Part shown: in pieces, positions 41,792 to 50,174 of the stretch
Layout: each line of letters begins with the position of its first letter
How positions within the stretch are numbered: position 1 is the first letter of the stretch
Assembly: GCF_000473045.1 (NCBI RefSeq)
Contig: NZ_AXAY01000003.1
Coordinates: 372,001 to 436,000 of the forward strand
From: Bradyrhizobium sp. WSM3983
Lineage (GTDB): Bacteria; Pseudomonadota; Alphaproteobacteria; Rhizobiales; Xanthobacteraceae
Direction: 5' to 3'
Length of the DNA: 64,000 nucleotides
The notes under the pieces: generated by a model
Told to the model about the DNA's origin: nothing
Databases searched by the model: none
Seen by the model: only the letters and a program-made list of their open reading frames with translations
Program-made: the position numbers and the translations under genes

Positions 41792-43213
41792 ATGTCGTCT
41801 GTCCCGATCGAGCATGTCGACGGCCTGCCACAACCCCAGCGCAATCAGGCGATCCTGACCATTGCGCTCGGCATCACCATGGCCGTCGTCGACAGCGCTA
41901 TCGCTAACGTCGCGCTGCCGACGATCGCAGCCGACCTCAATGCGAGCCCCGCCTTCTCGATCTGGATCGTCAACGGCTACCAGCTCGCGATCACCATCTC
42001 GCTGTTGCCGCTGGCTTCGCTCGGCGAGATCGTCGGCTATCGTCGCGTCTATCTGGTCGGGCTTGTGCTGTTCACGCTCGCATCCGCTTTCTGCGCGCTG
42101 GCGCATACGCTGCCGTTGCTCACGATCGCACGCATCATCCAGGGGTTCGGCGCAGCCGGCATCATGAGCGTCAACGCAGCGCTGGTTCGCTTCACCTATC
42201 CGCGCAGCCTGCTCGGCCGCGGCATCGGGCTCAACGCGCTCGTCGTCGCCTTCTCCGCCGCGGTCGGGCCGACGCTCGCTGCCGGCATCCTCGCAATCGG
42301 CAGCTGGCCCTGGCTGTTCGCCATCAACGTTCCGCTCGGCGTGATCACGCTCGTGCTCGGCCTGCGCAGCCTGCCGCATACGACGCCGGCGAGCCATTCC
42401 TTCGACTGGCAGAGCGCGGGGCTCTCGGCGATCACCTTCGGCGTCGGCATCGCCGCGATCGACAGCGTCGGCCACGGCGAGGCGACAACCACCTGCCTCG
42501 TCCAGTTCGCCGTCGCGATCGTCGCCGGCGCGTTGCTCATTTATCGCGAGACGCATGTGAAGTCGCCGCTGCTGCCGGTCGACCTGTTGCGCATCCCGGT
42601 GTTCGGGCTCTCGATTGCGACCTCGATCGCCTCGTTCTGCGGGCAGATGCTGGCCTTCGTCGCGATTCCCTTTTACCTCCAGAGCCGCTTCGGCTATTCG
42701 GCCGTGCATATGGGCCTCTTGATCACGCCATGGCCGATCGCGGTGGCGTTTGCGGCCCCCCTCGCTGGTCGGCTGGTCGAGCACTATCCGGCAGGCCTGC
42801 TCGGCGGCATCGGGCTGACGCTGTTCGCCTGCGGTCTCGCCGCGCTCGCCTTCCTGCCCGCAAGCCCGACGCCGCTGGACGTGATCTGGCGGATGGCGCT
42901 GGCGGGCGCCGGCTTCGGCTTGTTCCAGACGCCCAACAACCGCACCATGATCGCCGCCGCCCCGCGCGAGCGCGCGGGCGGCGCCAGCGGCATGCTCGGC
43001 ACGGCGCGCCTGCTCGGCCAAACCACCGGAGCCGCGCTGGTTGCGCTGTTCCTCGGCCGCTATCCGGTCGAGGGAACCCGGATCGCGCTCCTCACTGCCG
43101 TTGGATTTGCCCTCTGCGGCGCGATGCTGAGCATGCTGCGGCTGTCGCCCGCCGGCGCGCGGGGGGCCGAACACGTCCGGGTGCAGGACGACCAGCGCCT
43201 ACGGGGTGAATGA
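41792..43213 (+). CDS. MFS transporter, DHA2 (14-helix) type
   Basis: 473-residue drug-proton antiporter-like carrier. Family motif C region IAIDS..., VVDSAIANVALPTIAADL (TM1) and loop 2-3 GEIVGYRRVYLVGL; late helices LLGQTTGAALVALFLG. DHA2 members export toxic organic compounds or small metabolites. The chosen start ATG 41792 gives SSVPIEHVDGLPQPQRNQ; upstream in-frame codons to 41630 lack a ribosome site. A strong bidirectional terminator lies after it, shared with the convergent clpA. It lies 184 bp after the reductase gene, so a joint transcript is possible but unproven. Confidence 0.9.
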   Translation: MSSVPIEHVDGLPQPQRNQAILTIALGITMAVVDSAIANVALPTIAADLNASPAFSIWIVNGYQLAITISLLPLASLGEIVGYRRVYLVGLVLFTLASAFCALAHTLPLLTIARIIQGFGAAGIMSVNAALVRFTYPRSLLGRGIGLNALVVAFSAAVGPTLAAGILAIGSWPWLFAINVPLGVITLVLGLRSLPHTTPASHSFDWQSAGLSAITFGVGIAAIDSVGHGEATTTCLVQFAVAIVAGALLIYRETHVKSPLLPVDLLRIPVFGLSIATSIASFCGQMLAFVAIPFYLQSRFGYSAVHMGLLITPWPIAVAFAAPLAGRLVEHYPAGLLGGIGLTLFACGLAALAFLPASPTPLDVIWRMALAGAGFGLFQTPNNRTMIAAAPRERAGGASGMLGTARLLGQTTGAALVALFLGRYPVEGTRIALLTAVGFALCGAMLSMLRLSPAGARGAEHVRVQDDQRLRGE

Positions 43214-43244
43214 GGTCGTCCGACAAGGCGTGACGCTCGCAAAT

Positions 43245-43274
43245 AAAAAAGGCCGGCTTCTCAGCCGGCCTTTT
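43245..43274. terminator. Bidirectional terminator
   Basis: GGCCGGCT (43251-43258) pairs with AGCCGGCC (43263-43270). AAAAAA before and TTTT after the stem give a T-tract on either strand. It can stop both the MFS gene from the left and clpA from the right. Confidence 0.9.
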
Positions 43275-43292
43275 CTATTCATGATGCACCGA

Positions 43293-45704
43293 TCAGGCCT
43301 TGACCAGCGGGCCCTTCGAGGTCGGCCCCTTGGAGCCGCCGGGGCCGCCCGGCTTGTTGGGCTTGCCCGGCGGGCGCTTGCGGGCGCCGGGCAGCTTTTC
43401 CTGCTTCGGCGTGACCGGGCCCTCGACGAACTCGAAGCCGATCTTTTCCTTGGTCTCGTCGGCCTCGTCCTTGACCAGGACGACGCGGACGTGGCCGCCA
43501 CCCTTGAGCTTGCCGAACAGCACCTCGTCAGCCAGCGGCTTCTTGATGTGCTCCTGGATGACGCGGGCCATCGGCCGCGCACCCATCTGCTCGTCATAGC
43601 CATGCTGGACCAGCCAGGTCTTGGCGGGCTCGGAGAGCTCGATGGTGACGTCGCGGTCGCCGAGCTGCGCCTCGAGCTGAAGCACGAACTTCTCGACCAC
43701 GGTGCCGATCACCTCGACACTGAGATGGCCGAACGAGACGATGGCATCGAGACGGTTGCGGAATTCCGGCGCGAACTGCCGGTTGATCGCCTCGTGGTCG
43801 TCGCCTTCCCGCTTCGAGCGCGTGAAGCCGAACGCCTGCTTGGCGAGATCCGATGCGCCCGCATTGGTGGTCATGATCAGGATTACGTTGCGGAAGTTGA
43901 CCTGCTTGCCGTTGTGGTCGGTGAGCCGGCCGTGATCCATGATCTGCAAGAGCACGTTGTAGAGGTCGGGATGCGCCTTCTCGATTTCGTCAAGCAGCAC
44001 CACGCAATGCGGGTGCTGATCGACGCCGTCGGTCAGGAGGCCGCCCTGGTCGAAGCCGACATAGCCGGGAGGCGCGCCGATCAGGCGCGACACCGTGTGC
44101 CGCTCCATGTATTCGGACATGTCGAAACGCAGCAGCTCGACGCCGAGCGACGCCGCGAGCTGCTTGGCCACCTCGGTCTTGCCGACGCCGGTCGGACCCG
44201 AGAACAAATAGCAGCCGATCGGCTTCTCCGGCTCGCGCAGGCCCGCGCGGGCGAGCTTGATCGAAGCGGCAAGCGACTCGATTGCCTTGTCCTGGCCGAA
44301 CACGGTGCGCTTCAGCGTCTGCTCGAGATGCTTGAGCACCTCAGCGTCGTCCTTCGACACGCTCTTCGGCGGGATCCGCGCCATCGAGGCGATCGTGGTC
44401 TCGATCTCCTTGATGCCGATCGTCTTCTTGCGCTTGTTCTCGGCGACCAGCATCTGCGCCGCACCGGACTCGTCGATCACGTCGATCGCCTTGTCGGGCA
44501 GCTTGCGGTCGTGAATGTAGCGCGAGGAGAGCTGCACCGCCGCCTCGATCGCCTCATTGGTGTACTTCAGCCGGTGATAGTCCTCGAAGTACGGCTTGAG
44601 ACCCTTGAGAATGGCGATAGCATCCTCGACCGTCGGCTCGTTGATGTCGATTTTCTGGAAGCGCCGCACCAGCGCGCGGTCCTTCTCGAAGTGTTGACGG
44701 TATTCCTTGTAGGTGGTCGAGCCCATGCAGCGGATCGTGCCCGAGGCGAGCGCAGGCTTGAGCAGGTTCGATGCGTCCATTGCACCGCCCGACGTCGCGC
44801 CCGCACCGATCACGGTGTGGATCTCGTCGATGAACAGGATGGCGTTGGGATGTGCCTCCAGCTCCTTCAACACCTGCTTGAGGCGTTCCTCGAAGTCGCC
44901 GCGATAGCGCGTGCCCGCGAGCAGCGTGCCCATGTCGAGCGAGAACACGGTCGCAGCCGCCAGCACCTCCGGCACCTCGCTGTCGACGATGCGCTTGGCA
45001 AGGCCCTCCGCGATCGCGGTCTTGCCGACGCCGGCCTCGCCCACGAACAGCGGATTGTTCTTCTGGCGGCGGCACAGCACCTGGATCGCGCGGTTGATCT
45101 CGGAATTGCGTCCGATCACCGGATCGATCTTGCCGTCACGCGCCTTCTTGTTGAGGTTGACGCAATAGGTCTCGAGCGCCTCGCCCTTCTTCTTGGCGTC
45201 CTCGGCACCCTTGGTCTCGGTCTCCTCGTCGACGCCGCGCACCGGCCGCGCCTCGGAGACGCCCGGCCGTTTGGCAATGCCGTGGCTGATGTAGTTGACG
45301 GCATCGTAGCGCGTCATGTCCTGCTCCTGCAGGAAGTAGGCGGCATGACTCTCGCGCTCGGCGAAGATCGCGATCAACACGTTCGCACCGGTCACCTCTT
45401 CGCGACCGGAAGATTGCACGTGGATCACTGCGCGCTGGATCACGCGCTGGAAACCGGCGGTCGGCTTGGCGTCGTCGGCGCCATCCGTCACCAGATTTTC
45501 GAATTCGGTCTCAAGATAATTGACGAGGCTCGTGCGGAGCTTGTCGAGATCGACGCTGCAGGCACGCATGACGGCGGCTGCATCGGAATCATCGATCAAG
45601 GAGAGCAGGAGATGCTCGAGCGTCGCGTATTGGTGATGACGCTCATTGGCGATCGCCAGTGCACGATGCAGGGATTGTTCAAGGCTTTGGGAAAAAGTCG
45701 GCAT
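43293..45704 (-). CDS. clpA: ATP-dependent Clp protease ATP-binding subunit ClpA
   Basis: 803-residue Hsp100 unfoldase that feeds substrates to ClpP. N-terminal repeat domain ([29 protein letters not shown]), two AAA+ modules with Walker A at 222-229 (GEAGVGKT) and 503-510 (GPTGVGKT), Walker B FIDEIH and LLDEIE, and the ClpP-contact loop IGL/L-type segment near the C-terminal third. A Pro/Gly/Lys-rich C-terminal tail is typical. No coiled-coil M domain, so it is ClpA and not ClpB. Its adaptor clpS is upstream, 293 bp away, on the same strand. Confidence 0.97.
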   Translation of the reverse strand: MPTFSQSLEQSLHRALAIANERHHQYATLEHLLLSLIDDSDAAAVMRACSVDLDKLRTSLVNYLETEFENLVTDGADDAKPTAGFQRVIQRAVIHVQSSGREEVTGANVLIAIFAERESHAAYFLQEQDMTRYDAVNYISHGIAKRPGVSEARPVRGVDEETETKGAEDAKKKGEALETYCVNLNKKARDGKIDPVIGRNSEINRAIQVLCRRQKNNPLFVGEAGVGKTAIAEGLAKRIVDSEVPEVLAAATVFSLDMGTLLAGTRYRGDFEERLKQVLKELEAHPNAILFIDEIHTVIGAGATSGGAMDASNLLKPALASGTIRCMGSTTYKEYRQHFEKDRALVRRFQKIDINEPTVEDAIAILKGLKPYFEDYHRLKYTNEAIEAAVQLSSRYIHDRKLPDKAIDVIDESGAAQMLVAENKRKKTIGIKEIETTIASMARIPPKSVSKDDAEVLKHLEQTLKRTVFGQDKAIESLAASIKLARAGLREPEKPIGCYLFSGPTGVGKTEVAKQLAASLGVELLRFDMSEYMERHTVSRLIGAPPGYVGFDQGGLLTDGVDQHPHCVVLLDEIEKAHPDLYNVLLQIMDHGRLTDHNGKQVNFRNVILIMTTNAGASDLAKQAFGFTRSKREGDDHEAINRQFAPEFRNRLDAIVSFGHLSVEVIGTVVEKFVLQLEAQLGDRDVTIELSEPAKTWLVQHGYDEQMGARPMARVIQEHIKKPLADEVLFGKLKGGGHVRVVLVKDEADETKEKIGFEFVEGPVTPKQEKLPGARKRPPGKPNKPGGPGGSKGPTSKGPLVKA

Positions 45705-45997
45705 TCGCGTCCTCTATGGCCCCCACCATCATGATCGCCATCGCCCGGTCAGGCAACAACAACCTTTGTCACATATAGTTATACAAGATCGCGGCAAAAG
45801 ACCGGTTCCGCGACTCGATGGGCATTACGCGCCCACCGCATTCTCGATGCAAAACCCGTTCCGATTTGGGCAAAACTACCCATTTGGGCAGGATTGGCAT
45901 CGGCGCTGATCTTCGCCGGATCGTGCAGCGGTATCCGCTGACATCACACACCGCACGAACAGAACCGATCTAAAGAACTCGGGACTCGAACGCGCGG

Positions 45998-46330
45998 TTA
46001 CTTCTTTTCCATCACGCATTGCAGCGGGTGCTGGTGCTTGCGGGCGAAATCCATCACCTGCGTCACCTTGGTCTCGGCAATCTCGTAGGTGAACACGCCG
46101 CACTCGCCGATCCCGTGATGATGGACGTGCAGCATGATCTTGGTCGCGGCCTCGACATCCTTCTGGAAGAACTTCTCCAGCACATGGACGACGAATTCCA
46201 TCGGCGTGTAGTCGTCGTTGAGGATCAGCACGCGATAGAGGTTGGGCCGCTTGGTCTTTGGTTTGACCTTGGTGATGACGGACGTGTTCGGACCCGCCGG
46301 GCCGCCGGAACGGTTCTCATCGTTGCTCAT
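45998..46330 (-). CDS. clpS: ClpS adaptor protein
   Basis: 110 residues from ATG 46330 (ATG 46390 would give 130; neither start has a strong ribosome site). The conserved ClpS core is complete: [57 protein letters not shown] and [14 protein letters not shown]. The Asn-Asp pair and the Met/His pocket form the N-degron site; the flexible N-terminal part remodels ClpA. It delivers N-end-rule substrates to ClpAP. The 293-bp space to clpA (45705-45997) likely holds a clpA promoter. The 481 bp ahead of clpS to the Tad gene hold no gene I can support. Confidence 0.95.
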   Translation of the reverse strand: MSNDENRSGGPAGPNTSVITKVKPKTKRPNLYRVLILNDDYTPMEFVVHVLEKFFQKDVEAATKIMLHVHHHGIGECGVFTYEIAETKVTQVMDFARKHQHPLQCVMEKK

Positions 46331-46811
46331 CCGGGGAGCGTGGGCGGCGGCGGCCGCGGTCAGGTCTAGTCTGGAAGTCAGTTTCGGCATGGCTCAGGCG
46401 TTCAAATTCCCCACGGAAGCGTATGACGGTTTGCCGCGCGGTCCCGGACTCGGGAGCTTCGCGCGGGCGTACCGCCTTGTTGGATCGCCGCTTCCAGCCG
46501 GTCCGGTCGGAGCCGGATCGATTGCTGGGAATATGGGCCCGCCCCCGGCTCGCCGCAAGCATGCAAAGGCCCAGCCGATGCGGCCGCGACGGTCCGATTC
46601 CCGGTCCGGGCGATCCGGGCCAAGGTTAATCAATCCGGACCGATTTGACAAAATAATCCGTCCTCGGTTTCACCGACATTAACCAGAAACCCCTTCGGCG
46701 GTGGGGCGCGACCTTTTGCGCGCAATCGGCCCCGGTTTTGTACGGTCGAGTTTACCTGATGTTCAACCGCGCGGCTTGAAATCAGGCAAACCAGAGATTT
46801 CGGGGAACGTC
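46331..46811. other. Gap between clpS and the TadG-like gene
   Basis: 481 bp carrying the divergent promoters of clpS and the TadG-like gene. Open frames here, for example 46402-46623 on the minus strand and 46423-46629 on the plus strand, are short and without domain or ribosome site. AT-rich sequence at 46630-46690 (GTTAATCAATCCGG, AAAATAATCCG) is the most likely promoter area for the right-hand gene. Confidence 0.5.
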
Positions 46812-48215
46812 ATGTTTCGCCTGCCCGCCGCCCGGTGCACTCGTCGACCCCTGGCTCGTTTTGCCGCCGCCGAGCAAGGCAACGTCGCCGTCATCTTCGC
46901 GATCATGCTGTTCCCGACCATCTATTTGTTGGGCATGACGCTTGATTACACCCAGGCCCAACGCCGGCAATCGCAGCTGGACGCCGCTGCCGATGCCGCC
47001 GCAATCGCGGCCGTGACGCCGTCGATGATGGCCCAAAGCACGACAGTCGCACAGACGACCGCCACAAATATCTTCAATGCGACGGCGAACGCGATCGCCG
47101 GCGGCCTGTCAGGGGCCCCTGCCCTGACGATCACTGTCGGCAACACCGGCCTGGTGCGCACTGCGACCGTCAGCTACACCGCGAACTCCAGCAACGCCTT
47201 CCCGACGTTGCTCGGTGCCCCCGTGTGGCCGATCAGGGGCGCAGCGACGGCCAGCGCCTCCGGCGCGCCGAACATCAACTTCTACTTGCTGCTCGACGAC
47301 TCGCCATCAATGGGTATCGCAGCGACGTCGGCCGATATCACCGCCATGATAACGGCCACGAAAAACCAGCCCCTCGGCTCAGCGAACTGCGCGTTCGCCT
47401 GCCATGAAGCGCATCCCAATCTCGACAGCGGCGCGAGTGCCTCGACCAAGGACAACCTCACCATCGCGCGCAGCAACAATATTACGCTGCGAATCGACCT
47501 CGTGGCTCAGGCGACCGCAAGTCTCATGAGCACCGCGCAAACCGTACAGGCGGCGCAGAACAACACCTACAAGGCTGCGATCTATACATTCGACTACGGA
47601 TTCAACACGGTCTATGCGCCGTCGGGGCTGCCATCCGCCGACCTGTCGAGTGCCGCGACCTCGGCCGCCAACAATATTTCGCTTCTCACCGTCGACCATC
47701 AGAACTGCGTCGTTTCGGGGAGTTGCAGCACCGACTACGGCACCGACATCGAAAACGCGCTCACGAGCGTCAACGCCCTCATGCCCTTGCCCGGCGGAGG
47801 GTCAAATCAGACCGGGGATACGCCTCAGGAAGTGGTGTTCCTCGTTACCGACGGGGTTGACGACAAGATGGTGTCGCTGAGCTCGTCCTGCAGCGGAACG
47901 CCGCTTGCCAACGGCTCCAAATATCGATGTCAGCAACCGATCAATACGTCGATATGCACGACGATCAAGAACCGGGGAATTCGCATCGCGGTGCTTTATA
48001 CCGAGTACCTGCCGCTCACAAGCAACAGCTGGTATAACTCCTACATCGCGCCATTCAACAATCCCTCGTCGTCGACCGGACAGATCGCGCAAAATGCGAA
48101 ATCCTGCGCGTCGCCCGGCTTGTTCTACGACGTACAATCGGGCGGCGACATCACCGACGCACTCAAGAAACTGTTCCTGTTGGTCGTGGAAACGGCCCCT
48201 CACCTGACGAACTGA
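46812..48215 (+). CDS. TadG-like protein with TadE/G anchor and VWA domain
   Basis: 467 residues. An N-terminal anchor, EQGNVAVIFAIMLFPTIYLLG, then DYTQAQRRQSQLDAAADAAAIA, is the TadE/TadG-type hydrophobic and coiled start. The remainder is a secreted von Willebrand A-like domain with MIDAS YLLLDDSPSMGIAA (DxSxS) and a late VVFLVTDGVDDKM. It contains eight or more cysteines in the VWA part, probably disulfides. First of a three-gene unit with two TadE-like genes. Ribosome site GGGGAAC before the ATG. In Tad/Flp systems such proteins are minor pilins or assembly factors. Confidence 0.88.
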   Translation: MFRLPAARCTRRPLARFAAAEQGNVAVIFAIMLFPTIYLLGMTLDYTQAQRRQSQLDAAADAAAIAAVTPSMMAQSTTVAQTTATNIFNATANAIAGGLSGAPALTITVGNTGLVRTATVSYTANSSNAFPTLLGAPVWPIRGAATASASGAPNINFYLLLDDSPSMGIAATSADITAMITATKNQPLGSANCAFACHEAHPNLDSGASASTKDNLTIARSNNITLRIDLVAQATASLMSTAQTVQAAQNNTYKAAIYTFDYGFNTVYAPSGLPSADLSSAATSAANNISLLTVDHQNCVVSGSCSTDYGTDIENALTSVNALMPLPGGGSNQTGDTPQEVVFLVTDGVDDKMVSLSSSCSGTPLANGSKYRCQQPINTSICTTIKNRGIRIAVLYTEYLPLTSNSWYNSYIAPFNNPSSSTGQIAQNAKSCASPGLFYDVQSGGDITDALKKLFLLVVETAPHLTN

Positions 48216-48224
48216 GTTGACCTC

Positions 48225-48785
48225 ATGCCCAAGCTGCGAGCAGCATCCGGAAAGCGACGCCTTCGCGAGCTGTTCGCAACTTTCCGCAAAGACGAAGACG
48301 GCGCGAACGCTGTCGAATTCGCGCTGGTTGCACCGGTGTTCATCGCGTTGCTGGTTGGAATCATCCAGATCTTCCTGGTCTTCTTCGGCCAGCAGCTGCT
48401 TCAGCAGGTCGTGCAGCAGTCGGCGCGCCAGGTCATGACCGGCCAGGTACAGGCGGCCGGCATGACGCAGACACAATTTTCGACCTTGGTCTGCTCGCAG
48501 GTCCGTATCATCTTCAACTGCAACAAATTGATGATCAGCGTTCAGTCCGGGAGCAGCTGGTCGGCGCTGAGCGCGGCTGCACCGACATTGACTTTCAATG
48601 CCGACGGCACTGTCGCCAACAGCTGGCCCTACAACCCAGGCGGTCCTTCCGACAAGGTCATCCTGGCGGTGATCTACCAATGGCCGGTCTTCATGGGACC
48701 GCTCGGTTTCACCCTGGCAAATCTGCCCAACGGCAATCGCCAGATCACAGCATCCGCCGCTTTCCAGAACGAGCCCTATCAATGA
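48225..48785 (+). CDS. TadE-like pseudopilin protein
   Basis: 186 residues. KDEDGANAVEFALVAPVFIALLVGIIQ (the Glu after the anchor start is conserved in pseudopilin TadE) followed by one helix and a secreted domain. Two Cys (CSQVRIIFNCN) may form a disulfide. It lies 9 bp after the TadG-like gene and overlaps the next TadE-like gene by four bases, so the three are one operon. It needs a prepilin peptidase and secretion machine not encoded in the window. Confidence 0.88.
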   Translation: MPKLRAASGKRRLRELFATFRKDEDGANAVEFALVAPVFIALLVGIIQIFLVFFGQQLLQQVVQQSARQVMTGQVQAAGMTQTQFSTLVCSQVRIIFNCNKLMISVQSGSSWSALSAAAPTLTFNADGTVANSWPYNPGGPSDKVILAVIYQWPVFMGPLGFTLANLPNGNRQITASAAFQNEPYQ

Positions 48786-49375
48786 CCCGCTTGCCCATGC
48801 GCCTGAGGGCATTCCGAGCCGACGAAAATGGCGTGGCAGCCATCGAGCTTGCGATCGTGCTGCCGTTCATGCTGCTGCTTTGCATGGGCGGAGTCGAACT
48901 CGGCAACGCGCTCTCGATCAACGTCAAGGTCACGGCTACGGTGCATACCATCGCCGATATCCTGTCGCAGAACAAATGTGTGACGACGAGCGACGTCACC
49001 GGCATTCTCAACGCCTCTGCGAAAGTCCTTTCGCCCTATGACATCACCAAGGCTGTGGTGACCGTCTCGGAGGTGCAGCCGACCGGCGACAACGTCACGG
49101 CCAAGGTGATCTGGAGTCAGTCGCTTAACGGCACGGCAAGAACGACCGGATCAACCGTCAACCTGCCGACATCCCTTACGGGGGTGCCGACGACAGCTGG
49201 GCTTATCCTCGGTGAGGCGACGTACTTCTATACGCCTAACCTCGGCTACACGATCAGCGGGACAGTTTCGCTCAGCGACAGCTACTATCTGTATCCTCGC
49301 CAAACGAGCTTTGTGCCGACTATCACAAGCGGGACCACGCCGCCCGTCCCAGGTACCTCATGCCCAAGCTCTTGA
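48782..49375 (+). CDS. Second TadE-like protein
   Basis: 197 residues. ENGVAAIELAIVLPFMLLLCMGGVELGN is a TadE-type anchor with the conserved Glu; a Ser/Thr-rich secreted region follows (VTVSEVQPTGDNVTAKV, TSGTTPPVPGTSCP). ATGA overlap with the preceding gene (48782-48785). Last gene of the unit and followed 15 bp later by a bidirectional terminator. Its paralogy to the gene at 48225 suggests a heterodimer, as in TadE-TadF. Confidence 0.87.
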   Translation: MTRLPMRLRAFRADENGVAAIELAIVLPFMLLLCMGGVELGNALSINVKVTATVHTIADILSQNKCVTTSDVTGILNASAKVLSPYDITKAVVTVSEVQPTGDNVTAKVIWSQSLNGTARTTGSTVNLPTSLTGVPTTAGLILGEATYFYTPNLGYTISGTVSLSDSYYLYPRQTSFVPTITSGTTPPVPGTSCPSS

Positions 49376-49390
49376 CGTGCCACCACTCGC

Positions 49391-49424
49391 AAAAAAAGCC
49401 CGGCTGAACCAGCCGGGCTTTTTC
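49391..49424. terminator. Bidirectional terminator
   Basis: AGCCCGGCT (49397-49405) pairs with AGCCGGGCT (49411-49419), flanked by AAAAAAA and TTTTT. Ends the Tad-like unit from the left and the phasin gene from the right. Confidence 0.92.
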
Positions 49425-49447
49425 GATTCCAGCACGTTTCGAAAGCG

Positions 49448-49786
49448 TTACTGGGCAGCCGGGGTGAACTTCGACACGACCGTCTCGACCGGCTTGAACG
49501 CCTGCTTGGCGAGATCGCTATAGAGGCCGGCGATCTTCTGCGATTCCGCGACGAAGGTCTCGTAGGCAGAGCGGGCGAAATCGGTCTGGGCTTCCATCGC
49601 CTTGTCCAGCGACTTCACGCCGGAAAGCTTCTCGACGAAGGACTTGGTGTCTTCAAAGGACTTCTTGGTGTAGTCGCCATAAGCGCTGGCGATCGCCTGG
49701 AGGCCGTGCTGCACCGAGGTCGCGGAAGCAACGCACGTCTCGAACTGCTCTTTCCCGTAGTTCTGAAAGTCTTCAACCTTGAACAT
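49448..49786 (-). CDS. Phasin
   Basis: 112-residue granule-associated protein of the Phasin_2 family. Entirely helical, amphipathic: FKVEDFQNYGKEQFETCVAS, YTKKSFEDTKSFVEKL and FARSAYETFVAESQKIAGLYSDLA. It coats polyhydroxyalkanoate granules and controls their size. Upstream, two TGC-N3-GCA palindromes (49851-49891) match the target type of the repressor PhaR, so induction on polymer formation is likely. Opposite to the Tad-like unit with a shared terminator. Confidence 0.92.
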   Translation of the reverse strand: MFKVEDFQNYGKEQFETCVASATSVQHGLQAIASAYGDYTKKSFEDTKSFVEKLSGVKSLDKAMEAQTDFARSAYETFVAESQKIAGLYSDLAKQAFKPVETVVSKFTPAAQ

Positions 49787-49850
49787 CTTGGAATCCTTTT
49801 CCCTGGCTCGCGTCCGGAAGCCCCGGCTCCCTGACTCTGCCCATAATTAG

Positions 49851-49891
49851 TGCAACGCACAAAAAAGTCAAGAATCTTGTGCGGCGCACAA
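49851..49891. promoter_or_regulatory. Two PhaR-type palindromes before the phasin gene
   Basis: TGCAACGCA (49851-49859) and TTGTGCGGCGCACAA (49877-49891, symmetrical GTGC-N3-GCAC). Both are followed on the plus strand by ACAAAAA. Centres are about 29 bp, nearly three helical turns, apart. They fit the TGC-N3-GCA core of PhaR sites and lie 65-105 bp before the phasin start. The rest of this 388-bp gap (49787-50174) shows no gene. Confidence 0.6.
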
Positions 49892-50174
49892 AAATCGATG
49901 CAAGTTGCGGAGATTCCCGGGCTTTCCCGCAAGGGTTCCTTAAGCTTTTGGAAACTCCGGCACCCTACCCTGATTCCCTGGACGTGTTCACCTTCCGCAG
50001 ACGGTCAAAAGCCGTTTGAGAACATCACCTTAGCCAGAACAGCGGCTCAGGCCCAACGTCTCCCGCGGCGAGCACCAGCGGAGAGACAGCCTGAGCAGGT
50101 AATGATCCCGGGTCCGCAGGGCACAATTTCGCCTCACGAGCCGGTGATCAAGTCACAAACGGGGACGGGGTTCC

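Noticed and set aside
41660..43174. 504-codon minus-strand frame opposite the DHA2 transporter
   Set aside because: Extremely Arg/Asp/Gly-rich; the plus strand has an obvious multi-helix protein.
43206..45734. 842-codon frame on the plus strand opposite clpA
   Set aside because: Shadow of clpA; both Walker motifs and the ClpS pairing prove the minus strand.
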